Origin: a virus
Length of the DNA stretch: 20,143 nt
IMG/VR virus record: IMGVR_UViG_3300006734_000053
Span: 1-20,143 of that record
Direction: 5' to 3' (one strand)
Positions within the stretch are counted from its first letter, which is position 1; the number at the start of each line of letters is the position of its first letter. Positions 1 to 6,625 of this stretch are shown in pieces. The position numbers and the translations under genes are program-made. The notes beneath the pieces were generated by a model. The model ran no database searches, was not told the DNA's origin, and saw only the letters and a program-made list of their open reading frames with translations.

Positions 1-264
1 CTCGGCCAGCGCCTCAAGGTCCACTTGCAGCGCCCCTGTGGCGTCGATGTAGGCGCTTTCCATGACCCGCCGTAGATCCGTCAGTAGCTTTTCCTGCCGC
101 GTGCGTGACAGGGCCGTTAGATCGTCCTCAAGCAGGCGCTCAACAATGCGCGTGTCCGACCGCTTGAGCAGTGCCAGCACCTTGCGAAGTGTGGCTGTGC
201 TATACCGGCGCAAATACACCTCATGGCGCGTTAAGGCGTCTAGCAGTTCGTCATTGACCGCCAT
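1..264 (-). CDS. Phage head morphogenesis / minor head protein, N-terminal part (cut by window edge)
   Basis: Only the first 88 codons are in the window; the gene runs off the left edge. The peptide is a charged, helical N-terminus (starts MAVNDELLDALTRHEVYLRR) of the kind found in minor head proteins of the SPP1 gp7 / Mu gpF type, which follow the portal gene in many phages. The start ATG overlaps the portal stop codon by one base (TAATG), so translation is probably coupled to the portal. The family call rests on position after the portal plus the general look of the N-terminus; no catalytic or diagnostic motif is visible in this fragment. Confidence 0.65.
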   Translation of the reverse strand, partial: MAVNDELLDALTRHEVYLRRYSTATLRKVLALLKRSDTRIVERLLEDDLTALSRTRQEKLLTDLRRVMESAYIDATGALQVDLEALAE

Positions 265-1658
265 TACTCAGTCCCGCCCATGCCCCCAAGGTCAGGGGCT
301 TCCGTTTCGATGGCTTCCAGTTCGTCGGCGGGGTTTAGGTCGTCACGAATAAACCCACGACGCGACATTTCCCGCAGGAACGTGGCCTTGCTCAGGTTGC
401 CCGTGTTCACCGCAGAAAGCAGCGCCGTCACGTCCTGGGCGGTCAGCATCGCCGTGCCGAACTCTTTGTTCACATTGGCCTCGACCGTGGCATCCTCGCC
501 GCCGTACTCGGCCATCCAGATCAGCGCTTGCTCTAGCGCGTCCTTGAGGGCATCGGCTGTCATTGCCAACGTGCTTGTCTCTTTCTTCGCGTCCAGCACC
601 TCGCCCGTGGCCGATTGCGCCCCGCTGGTGACCAGCAGTTGCAGCCCGTGGGTTTCCATCTGGAACTCAAGGTCCTTCAGGTCTTGCCGCCCTGCCCCGA
701 TGGCTTGGCCGCTATGCTCAACCCATTGCAGCTTGGCATCCGGCGCGGCGGCTGTGACCGCCATACCTGCCGAGATAACCAGCGGCTCGTCGTCTTGGCG
801 ACCGGACCCGAACAGGATCGGAACCCGTGCGAAGTGCAGGATATTGCGCTGGTCGCTTTGGCTCTGCCAGTGGGCGATATTCACATCTGCCAGATCGTCC
901 AGCAGCGGTGCGCCGATAAAGAACCCCTTGCGGTTGGCGTAGAATGGAATGACCGTGATCGCCTTGGCTTGGCTTTGGTATGTCTCGCCATACTGCACCC
1001 AATCGGCACCGTCTGCGCTTTCGCGGAACAGGCGGACATATACCGCGCCCTCGATCAGGTCCATGACGCGCACTTGCGCAATCTCAACCTCGTCAAACTC
1101 GTCGTCGGGGTCAGGTTCGCTGATCGTCTCCATGATGCGGATCTGCGTCAGAGTGGTGACGTTATCAATCGTTTCCGCACGCCAGCCCAGCACGTCCTCA
1201 ACTCGCAGATGCACCAAGTATGGGCGCAGGTTGCTTGCCCGTGCCTGCTCTTTGGTCACCTCGCCTTCACGCGGGGGCGCGTCTGCCATGATGTAGGACA
1301 CGCCGCAGCCGCTCAAGCCATCCTCGAACACCTCGCGTGCGAATGTGGATAGGTCGCGGCCCTGCATGTCTACGTTCGTACACCAGTCGTTAAGGCGCTG
1401 TGATGCGCCCTCTGCCAGCTCAACCGGCTTGTCAAACACGCGGCCCGTCATGTCCCGCGATGTCTTGCGGTATCCGTTGAACAGCCAGGACGATTCCAGC
1501 CGTGCGTTGTATGCCTCTTTGCTTTCGGCATCGAACTTGGGCAGGTACGTCTCGCCCGCCTTTCGCATAGCCGTTGTGCCGCCCATGAGCGCCCGACCCT
1601 TGGCGGCGGCGTGTAGCATCGCCTCCGATGCCTTGGATCGTTCTGCAACCTTGCTCAT
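264..1658 (-). CDS. Phage portal protein, DUF4055 type
   Basis: A 464-residue protein with the features I associate with the DUF4055 family: an early YLPKF segment followed by a Glu/Ala-rich stretch (around residues 38-55), then a helical region leading to GRVFDKPVELAEG. DUF4055 proteins lie directly after the large terminase gene and are taken to be portals: the dodecameric ring at the capsid vertex through which DNA is packaged and the neck attaches. Gene order here (terS, terL, this gene, head gene) fits that role. The ATG overlaps the terL stop as ATGA. Length is normal for the family and the frame is intact. Confidence 0.82.
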   Translation of the reverse strand: MSKVAERSKASEAMLHAAAKGRALMGGTTAMRKAGETYLPKFDAESKEAYNARLESSWLFNGYRKTSRDMTGRVFDKPVELAEGASQRLNDWCTNVDMQGRDLSTFAREVFEDGLSGCGVSYIMADAPPREGEVTKEQARASNLRPYLVHLRVEDVLGWRAETIDNVTTLTQIRIMETISEPDPDDEFDEVEIAQVRVMDLIEGAVYVRLFRESADGADWVQYGETYQSQAKAITVIPFYANRKGFFIGAPLLDDLADVNIAHWQSQSDQRNILHFARVPILFGSGRQDDEPLVISAGMAVTAAAPDAKLQWVEHSGQAIGAGRQDLKDLEFQMETHGLQLLVTSGAQSATGEVLDAKKETSTLAMTADALKDALEQALIWMAEYGGEDATVEANVNKEFGTAMLTAQDVTALLSAVNTGNLSKATFLREMSRRGFIRDDLNPADELEAIETEAPDLGGMGGTE

Positions 1659-2959
1659 AAACGCAATTCCTGTGATTTGAAGCTGGCACGATCAATCGGC
1701 CATTCACGGTGGACCATGTAGCCAATCGCTGTGGTGATGTGCTGGCTTTCGTTCTTCTGGTCCTCTTGGAATGTGCTGCCCTTTTGAAGCTGCACCGTTG
1801 CCAAGCCCTTGTGGCACATCGGTGCCTTTGTCGTGTTCACGAACAAGCTGCGCTCACCCGCTGCGTTGCATATCTTCGCCCGAACAGCGTTCTGCCGGTC
1901 CTTGATCGCTGGTGCTGACCGCGCAACCTTGCGGCTAAACGTCCATCCTGCATCGCGTAGCACGGCCTCAATCTCGGTATAATCCGATGCGTGACCGTGC
2001 TTTTCGCCTGCGCGTCCAGCGGGGTCACCGTAAATCAGCACCCGTTTGTTCTTGTGGTCCTTGTAGCGCTCCACGAATTCAACCGCTGACTGCCGCGAAA
2101 CCGCGCTGATAAGCACAATCTCGTCCAGCAGAAGCAGGTTGCCATTGCGCACCACCCCGATAGCCGACGAAAGCGGCGTAAAGTTCTGGTCGTGCATCCA
2201 ATGAAGTTGCTCGTGAGGCTGGATTTCCTCGGTCGTGTGGTTCGCCGTGCTGTAATCCTCGTAGATACGCCCGGTCGCGGTTTCAAAGCTGGCTTCGAAC
2301 TCCTGCTGAAACTGCTTTTTGCTCATGACCCGCTTAGCCGATGCAATCACATCAGAAGGCAGAATCTCCGAAGACTTCCAATGATACGCCGCCCACTCAG
2401 GATCGCCCGATGTGGTCGCATACTGGTACATGTCGTAATAGTGGTTCAGGCCGTCAGGCACGCCGATCAGCCAGCACCACGCCCGATAGTCAGGGCGTAG
2501 AGGCGAAACCGTGTTTAGGGCGGGCAGAATGTTCGCCTGCCAAGCGTCCTCTTTCACGTCTGCAATTTCGTCAATCACGCCGCCGGTCCAAGGAATGCCC
2601 TCGATCCGCTGCGGCTTGTCTAGCCCGATCAGGTGGATCTCCGACCCGTTCGGCATGAATATCTTTAGGTCACTCTCGCTTGGCGCTTTGGCGTGGGATG
2701 CTGAGAAGGTCATTGCCTTCATATCATCCCAGAAGATCTTCTTGACCTGATCCCGCGTAGGGGCAGCGCAGAAATAAAGCTCGTTCGCGTTTTTCATCGC
2801 CTGTTTGGCAACGTACCGCTTTGCCCGCTCTGTCTTGCCCGACCGGCGACCCGCTGGCACAACCTTGAACCGGACCTGCTCGTCCTTGAGCCTGACCTGT
2901 TCGGGGATGTCGATAAGCGGATACCAGCGCCCGGCTTGCCGATCTAGCTGGATGCTCAC
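1655..2959 (-). CDS. terL: Terminase large subunit (packaging ATPase/nuclease)
   Basis: The motor that cuts phage DNA and pumps it into the prohead. The 434-residue protein has an N-terminal ATPase domain with a Walker A loop GRRSGKTE (residues 37-44) and a Walker B strand ending VIDE (128-131, Glu as catalytic base). The C-terminal half should be the RNase H-like nuclease; acidic candidates lie in the segments LIYGDPAG and HASDYTEIE. The start is GTG at 2959, overlapping the terS stop as GTGA; no ATG fits better. It is the second gene of a coupled terS-terL-portal-head unit transcribed leftward. Length and motifs look complete. Confidence 0.93.
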   Translation of the reverse strand: MSIQLDRQAGRWYPLIDIPEQVRLKDEQVRFKVVPAGRRSGKTERAKRYVAKQAMKNANELYFCAAPTRDQVKKIFWDDMKAMTFSASHAKAPSESDLKIFMPNGSEIHLIGLDKPQRIEGIPWTGGVIDEIADVKEDAWQANILPALNTVSPLRPDYRAWCWLIGVPDGLNHYYDMYQYATTSGDPEWAAYHWKSSEILPSDVIASAKRVMSKKQFQQEFEASFETATGRIYEDYSTANHTTEEIQPHEQLHWMHDQNFTPLSSAIGVVRNGNLLLLDEIVLISAVSRQSAVEFVERYKDHKNKRVLIYGDPAGRAGEKHGHASDYTEIEAVLRDAGWTFSRKVARSAPAIKDRQNAVRAKICNAAGERSLFVNTTKAPMCHKGLATVQLQKGSTFQEDQKNESQHITTAIGYMVHREWPIDRASFKSQELRL

Positions 2960-3330
2960 CCTGGCAGCTTGTCAGCGATTTTGTTCAGCGCGTCTGCCAC
3001 CTCGTCGCCCCCGCCGCCTTGCTGGTCGTGGAAGTGTTGCCGCAACTGGCCCAATGCCGAGACACGGGCAGAGTGGCTAGTGCCTTCCCCTTCGCGCTCG
3101 GCCTCAATAGCCAACCGCTGGATAACGTAATCCATTGTGATGTGAGTGCGCTCTGTACGGTCTGCCTGTGCTTTTGCAATCGCGGCAGCAATGTCGGGTT
3201 TTGTTAGGTTCTCGGCACCCGTCGAACGCGCCGTCTTCTCGCTGTAGCCCGCCGCAGTAGCTGCGCGGGTAGCGTTCCCGTCGATTAGGTATTCCGCAAC
3301 AAAGCGCTCCTGCTTAGCAGTTAGCGCCAT
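2956..3330 (-). CDS. terS: Terminase small subunit
   Basis: A 124-residue protein matching the Terminase_2 family: it opens MALTAKQERFVAEYLIDGNA, followed by TRAATAAGYSEKTARSTGAE, the typical N-terminal helix-turn-helix, then a long helical part that would form the oligomer ring. The small subunit recognises the packaging site on phage DNA and hands it to TerL. A purine-rich GGGAAG lies upstream of the ATG. It is followed by terL with a GTGA overlap and preceded by a long gene-free interval that holds three 11-bp-spaced direct repeats, a plausible recognition site. Confidence 0.92.
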   Translation of the reverse strand: MALTAKQERFVAEYLIDGNATRAATAAGYSEKTARSTGAENLTKPDIAAAIAKAQADRTERTHITMDYVIQRLAIEAEREGEGTSHSARVSALGQLRQHFHDQQGGGGDEVADALNKIADKLPG

Positions 3331-4089
3331 ATCTAGACTTCCCGTCTGTTGTGCTGAGGTGAAGGGCTTCCCGCCCGGTGGTGCGTATCGCCGCCGCGTT
3401 GTGTCTCATGTGCTGAGAAAATGTCGAGTAACCGTCGACTAGGCGTCGAGTAAGTGACGCGCCTTAGCATCCATGCTTAGAAGGGTGCCATCCATGTTAC
3501 GGGCCTTTAATCCCCGCTCGGGCAGTCCTACTGAAAGCCGCCGACACTCACCCCGCTTTATAGGCGCAGGGCTTGACCGCCACATGGGCTACCTATCCGG
3601 GGCCAGTTAAGTGCCTCAACCCGGAACTGAGCAGATGACCCGCGCATGTCCGAGGCCGGAGCCAAGTGCAGAGGCGCGTGTCGTATGTTGAGCGGCGGGA
3701 CTTGATACCCGCTTCACCCTTTCGGGCTACCGAGTGTGTTGCAACTCTGCCTTTCCGGCTTTCGCCGCGCTCTGAAAGCCTCGACACGGCCAGTCTAGCC
3801 GACGTATTCTCGCAATAGGCGCTGTTGCTCCACATGCGATAGACGAAGCCACCAGAAAGCGGCTGTGTTGAGCGCGTCCGCCATTCGTTGGACAAAGGCC
3901 CCTGCGGTCGGGGTGCTAGCACTGCCATGTTGCCGCGCTCATGTGGTGTGCAACCTATGTCGCCGTTTTGCTATGCGGGGACGGCCAAGCCCTCAGATCA
4001 TGCACACCACATCAAAGCGGCTTGAATCGAAAAATGCGCCCAGATAAATCAAGACGCACTTCGAGTTTCGACAAGGCACGCGAAACTTG
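3331..4089 (-). ncRNA. Candidate large structured RNA / highly structured terminase leader (gene-free interval)
   Basis: No convincing coding frame exists on either strand between terS and the GIY-YIG gene. The interval is dense in stems: a 12-bp perfect inverted repeat (3941-3952 with 4001-4012), a 7-bp helix directly next to it (3870-3876 with 3934-3940), a 7-bp helix (3677-3683 with 3782-3788) closing a five-way junction, and hairpins at 3596-3625, 3551-3571 and 3899-3913. Two hairpins have GAAA loops when read on the minus strand. The stems at 3551-3571 and 3604-3618 have G.U pairs on the minus strand where the plus strand would have C.A mismatches. A promoter-like pair just upstream (4124-4096) would start transcription near 4089. 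No U-tract terminator is visible, so the transcript may run on into terS. Large phage RNAs such as GOLLD or ROOL are possible relatives, but I recognise no family signature. Confidence 0.5.
3423..3453. repeat. Three direct repeats with exact 11-bp period upstream of terS
   Basis: GTCGAGTAA (3423), GTCGACTAG (3434) and GTCGAGTAA (3445) follow each other at a spacing of exactly 11 bp, about one helical turn, so all three would face the same side of the DNA. They lie about 90 bp upstream of the terS start. Small terminase proteins bind phased repeats near their own gene in several phages (pac or cosB sites), so this is a candidate TerS binding site. That role is inferred from position and spacing only. 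Confidence 0.5.
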
Positions 4090-4095
4090 CCTCTG

Positions 4096-4124
4096 ACGAT
4101 AGGGCATTTTAAGCCCTGCGTCAA
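4096..4124 (-). promoter_or_regulatory. Sigma-70-like promoter for the structured interval and terS
   Basis: On the minus strand TTGACG (4124-4119) and TATCGT (4101-4096) are separated by 17 bp, which predicts a start near 4089, right after the GIY-YIG gene ends. The spacer contains a small inverted repeat, AGGGC-N7-GCCCT (4101-4117), which could be an operator or a weak terminator stem for the gene upstream. It has no T-run. Confidence 0.45.
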
Positions 4125-4660
4125 CCACGATTTAGCGTAAATGGGTCTTCCCAATACGCACGATCAACAGCGTTGTGGGCCTTGTGCTTCACGTCCATTT
4201 GGTTGGTGCGCAGATAGGCGTATTCGTCGGCTGGCTGTTCTTCCATAGGGGCACCAGCTTCAAACACCGGATTGACCCCAAGAAACTCGGCAGCGCCCTG
4301 TATCGCGGCGGCTCCATATGCGGGGTTTGCAAGTGACCACTCGCCTTCACACGGGAACTGCCTGCGCATCCGCAGCAAGGCGCACCGCTCCACTACCTTC
4401 GCATCATCCGTTGAAAACTCGGCCCAATAGCCGATGTGCAGATCTCGGCCAACAACGTCCTGTAGCTTCCGCATCCTATTCTTTAGCTGGGTGGTGCGCC
4501 CTATCTTCAAAAGCGGCATGTCCTCCAGCACTACGCAATAAACGACAGAACGCTGCTCATCGCGCTCACGGGATTGCCGTGCCGCATTCGCCGCCCAAGG
4601 TGCGCCTGCGTCTCTGGATGGACGAACGCCGCTGTTTGGTGCTATCTCATTTTTAGCCAT
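4121..4660 (-). CDS. GIY-YIG superfamily protein (T5orf172/MUG113-like)
   Basis: A 179-residue protein with a small nuclease-like domain in the middle: VYCVV (residues 40-44) stands for the GIY part, KIGRT (52-56) for the YIG-like strand, followed by NRMRKLQ (61-67) with the expected Arg, and a Glu near residue 91 in VVERC. This spacing matches the T5orf172/MUG113 branch of the GIY-YIG superfamily. The ATG at 4660 has AAGGA six bases upstream; a GTG 15 bases earlier is less likely. The position next to the packaging region recalls free-standing nucleases near terminase genes in other phages, but its target is unknown. It has its own promoter-like sequence upstream, and the C-terminal 80 residues are unassigned. 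Confidence 0.7.
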   Translation of the reverse strand: MAKNEIAPNSGVRPSRDAGAPWAANAARQSRERDEQRSVVYCVVLEDMPLLKIGRTTQLKNRMRKLQDVVGRDLHIGYWAEFSTDDAKVVERCALLRMRRQFPCEGEWSLANPAYGAAAIQGAAEFLGVNPVFEAGAPMEEQPADEYAYLRTNQMDVKHKAHNAVDRAYWEDPFTLNRG

Positions 4661-4728
4661 TTCGAATCCTTTCACATTCGATTTCGGTCAGGGCTGGCGA
4701 GGTGTGCAACCACCTTACCGGCCTGTTT

Positions 4729-4757
4729 TTTATAGCAAAAATGGACGCAATAGGCAA
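4729..4757 (-). promoter_or_regulatory. Sigma-70-like promoter upstream of the GIY-YIG gene
   Basis: On the minus strand TTGCCT (4757-4752) and TATAAA (4734-4729) are 17 bp apart. The predicted start near 4722 leaves a leader of about 60 bases. The leader contains a hairpin AGGTG-N6-CACCT (4700-4715), which carries an 11-mer also found at 3945-3955. It could be a late promoter, lying just downstream of the possible late regulator gene. Confidence 0.5.
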
Positions 4758-4760
4758 GCA

Positions 4761-5291
4761 TCAAGCACTTATCGCGTCCAAAGCGTCGCGCAATTTCCAC
4801 ACGGTCAAGCGCCCTGCCTGCTCCGGCGGCATGTCCAGCCCGACTTCAAGCACGCGCACCTGCGGCGGTGTTAGCTGGCGGGTGATGTGGCGGTATGCAC
4901 GGAACACTTCGGGGTTGCCGTCTCCGTCGTCGTGCCCGCCTACCCCACCGGCCAAGCATGAGCGATACCCCGACACGCCAAGCTCTGCCACGAATGCGGC
5001 GCGAACCTCCTGGAACGAACGTGCTGCCTCAAGCTGTGCTTCGGTTATCTCGCGGCGATGGTACAGCGTGCCTGCCATGTCCGACGCCAGATCCACGTCG
5101 GGCTGCTCTGCCTTGCCCTCTACCCACACGCCATGCGCCCGACGCTCGTCTGTGGGCTTCATGCTCTGCCGCTTTGCCACGGCGCGTAGGCTGCGCTCTT
5201 TGACGCCTGTGCGCTCGTTGGTCGCTACCTCTGGGGGGGTATACCCCTTGGCGCGTCGTTTGTTGCGGCGCTTCTGTGCTTTACTGCTCAT
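4761..5291 (-). CDS. Hypothetical phage protein, possible late-gene regulator
   Basis: 176 residues. The N-terminus is very basic (MSSKAQKRRNKRRAKGYTPP); the C-terminal part (about 90-176) is helical with a Gly/Asp loop GGHDDGDG, then a segment LTPPQVRVLEVGLDMPPEQA that reads like a helix-turn-helix of the sigma-region-4 / DUF6456 kind. Genes at this place, last of the early operon and just before terminase, often encode late activators or antiterminators (Q, ArpU and similar). The regulator role is inferred from position and the weak HTH look; I do not recognise a named family with certainty. The start overlaps the preceding gene by 11 bases. Confidence 0.6.
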   Translation of the reverse strand: MSSKAQKRRNKRRAKGYTPPEVATNERTGVKERSLRAVAKRQSMKPTDERRAHGVWVEGKAEQPDVDLASDMAGTLYHRREITEAQLEAARSFQEVRAAFVAELGVSGYRSCLAGGVGGHDDGDGNPEVFRAYRHITRQLTPPQVRVLEVGLDMPPEQAGRLTVWKLRDALDAISA

Positions 5292-5490
5292 TGAATAGCC
5301 TCTCTGCGATTGCCTGCGGTGTTGTCTGCGCCTCTAGCTCGGCTATGCGGTTGCGCTGCCATGTCACCATGCGTTGAAGTGTGTCGATCCGTACCGCCTG
5401 CGCTTCGGCCTTCACGCGAAGCTCACCGCGCTCTAGGCGGATGCGGTCGATTGTCTCGGCTTGGGTGGCGTTGCGGGCCGAGAGGTTCAT
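5281..5490 (-). CDS. Small coiled-coil protein
   Basis: 69 residues, almost entirely charged helix with heptad-like spacing (segments RIRLERGELRVKAEAQAVRI and WQRNRIAELEAQTT), so probably a coiled coil. No family recognised. The ATG overlaps the stop of the preceding gene as ATGA, and its own end overlaps the next gene by 11 bases, which supports it as a translated member of the leftward operon. Confidence 0.6.
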   Translation of the reverse strand: MNLSARNATQAETIDRIRLERGELRVKAEAQAVRIDTLQRMVTWQRNRIAELEAQTTPQAIAERLFNEQ

Positions 5491-5711
5491 GGGCGGGCCT
5501 CCTGCTGGTCTAGCCAGCGCGTCACCTCTGCCCCATCGAAGCAGGCGACAACCTCATAGCTGCACTCTGCCTGCTTCACGTTGCAGATCCGCCCCAACGG
5601 CCCGCTGCGTCCATTCAGGCGAACTGTTGCCCCCTTGGGTAAAGTCTTACGGGGCATTGTCAGGTAGCAGCCCTTGTTCTTCGCGGCGGCTCGAAGTTCG
5701 TCAAGCGTCAT
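5487..5711 (-). CDS. Hypothetical small phage protein
   Basis: 74 residues beginning MTLDELRAAAKNKGCYLTMP and continuing with a basic strand-rich centre (KGATVRLNGRSGPLGRI), possibly a small beta fold of SH3 type. Three cysteines but no CxxC pair. The start overlaps the stop of the gene before it as ATGA and the end overlaps the next start likewise. The function is unknown; the coding call rests on the coupled start and stop and on operon position. Confidence 0.6.
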   Translation of the reverse strand: MTLDELRAAAKNKGCYLTMPRKTLPKGATVRLNGRSGPLGRICNVKQAECSYEVVACFDGAEVTRWLDQQEARP

Positions 5712-5860
5712 GGCGTCTCTCCCTTGGGGGTTTCTGAGATAAGGGCGCGTTGGCGCTCAAGGTCGTCAATCACCGCCTGCAATCGTGGGCACCTAAAACC
5801 GTGTCCAAGGTTGGCGGTCTGGCGGCGAACGGCAAACGCAAGAACATCAGCGTTCAACAT
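5708..5860 (-). CDS. Small hypothetical protein, or 3' part of a frameshifted gene
   Basis: A 50-codon frame starting ATG at 5860 (MLNADVLAFAVRRQTANLGH) and stopping in an ATGA overlap with the next gene. The same frame stays open upstream of this ATG to a stop near 5950 and still reads like protein (EALPARLYRRFRLWHWN), but has no good start there. A coupled ATG in another frame lies at 5946. One base missing around 5885-5900 would join the two into a 79-residue protein. The 50-residue product could also be real on its own; the ribosome site before 5860 is weak. Confidence 0.5.
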   Translation of the reverse strand: MLNADVLAFAVRRQTANLGHGFRCPRLQAVIDDLERQRALISETPKGETP

Positions 5861-5946
5861 GTTCCAGTGCCAAAGCCGGAACCTGCGGTACAGGCGGGCT
5901 GGTAGCGCTTCTCTGCGGTTATCTCGTGGGTCTGGGTGGGGGTCAT
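5854..5946 (-). CDS. Short coupled reading frame, probable 5' part of a frameshifted gene
   Basis: 30 codons (MTPTQTHEITAEKRYQPACT and on) starting at an ATGA overlap with the gene upstream, the signature of true starts in this operon. The last dozen residues (CTAGSGFGTGTC) look unlike protein, while the -1 frame continues sensibly from the same place. I take it as the beginning of a gene that lost one base or uses a -1 shift; no classical slippery heptamer is visible. Confidence 0.35.
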   Translation of the reverse strand: MTPTQTHEITAEKRYQPACTAGSGFGTGTC

Positions 5947-6248
5947 GGCTTCACTTCGATCAATGCCAAGATGGCGGGGGCAGCTATCTTGTACTCGGTT
6001 TGTGAAATAGCCTCCGCCGCCTCGCGCAGCGCGGATTCTCTCGCCCTAATCCGCGCCATAGCAACGTCCTCACCTGCAATCTCCAGCCAACCCTCCAAGG
6101 CCACAATTCTGGAAGCCAAGGCAAGAAGTGTGTCGGCTGCGATAAACTCATCGTTTTCGCGCAGTTCTTCGACCGGCTCTTTGTGGTTCTGTCTTAGGCG
6201 CAAGGCCAACCGCTCAATCGCTTCTGGTGTGATATCTACCTCGCTCAT
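5943..6248 (-). CDS. Hypothetical phage protein, helical
   Basis: 101 residues from ATG 6248, chosen because it overlaps the preceding stop as ATGA; the frame is open further upstream but inside the neighbouring gene. The protein (MSEVDITPEAIERLALRLRQ at the start) is Ala/Glu/Arg-rich and helical, with a centre TLLALASRIVALEGWLEIAG and ending LIEVKP. It resembles the small ead/Ea22-like accessory proteins common in prophage operons, but the match is general only. Confidence 0.65.
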   Translation of the reverse strand: MSEVDITPEAIERLALRLRQNHKEPVEELRENDEFIAADTLLALASRIVALEGWLEIAGEDVAMARIRARESALREAAEAISQTEYKIAAPAILALIEVKP

Positions 6249-6625
6249 ACCCCGCCCTCCGCTTCTGCAATCGCCATCGCTAGGCGGTCGGATGTGGTCA
6301 GGCGTCCGCGACGGTTGAGGCACGGCGGGCACTGGCAAAGCTCGTTATGCGCGTGTGATTGGCAGACGCCCATCTTGTTCTTGGGGTCTAGCGCTTTGCC
6401 GCACGTTCCTACGGCGCAATGACGAACGGGCTTGGTGGGTTTGCTCACGCGGCGCTTGGTGCTTTTCTTCGCCGTCGCCACGTTCACCGTGCTGGACGCG
6501 CTGCGGGGGATATTCCGCATGATGCGTTCCCCGCGCCAGTCGTCGTCTACTGCGTCGATCTGCGGCTGCTTGGGAATAAAGCGCATCACGGGCGGACGGC
6601 CTAAAATGTCGGTGTGTTCAGTCAT
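6245..6625 (-). CDS. Hypothetical Cys-rich protein, probable zinc binding
   Basis: 126 residues from ATG 6625, which has AAGGAG upstream and overlaps the previous stop. The first half is basic and probably disordered (KKSTKRRVSKPTKPV); the second half holds a cluster of cysteines and histidines, HCAVGTCGKAL, then GVCQSHAHNELCQCPPC, that could bind one or two zinc ions. No catalytic motif of HNH type is complete. Function unknown; probably a small nucleic-acid-binding protein of the early operon. Confidence 0.6.
   Translation of the reverse strand: MTEHTDILGRPPVMRFIPKQPQIDAVDDDWRGERIMRNIPRSASSTVNVATAKKSTKRRVSKPTKPVRHCAVGTCGKALDPKNKMGVCQSHAHNELCQCPPCLNRRGRLTTSDRLAMAIAEAEGGV

Noticed and set aside
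280-1352. Long plus-strand open frames opposite the portal gene
   Set aside because: They are shadows of the GC-rich portal gene, with no family match and no ribosome sites; the minus-strand portal frame is complete and coupled.
3690-3772. A tRNA gene in the cloverleaf-like part of the interval
   Set aside because: There are four hairpins instead of three, the T-like loop has 8 bases, the acceptor would have only 5 bp, and no proper anticodon loop or D arm is found on either strand.
3593-3928. A 111-codon minus-strand frame in the interval between terS and the GIY-YIG gene
   Set aside because: The composition (Ser/Arg/Thr-rich, no recognisable fold), the lack of a ribosome site and coupling, and the strong base pairing through it suggest structured RNA, not a gene.
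4101-4117. A terminator hairpin after the GIY-YIG gene
   Set aside because: The stem is only 5 bp with no T-run, and it lies within the spacer of a promoter-like sequence; it is recorded as a possible operator there.
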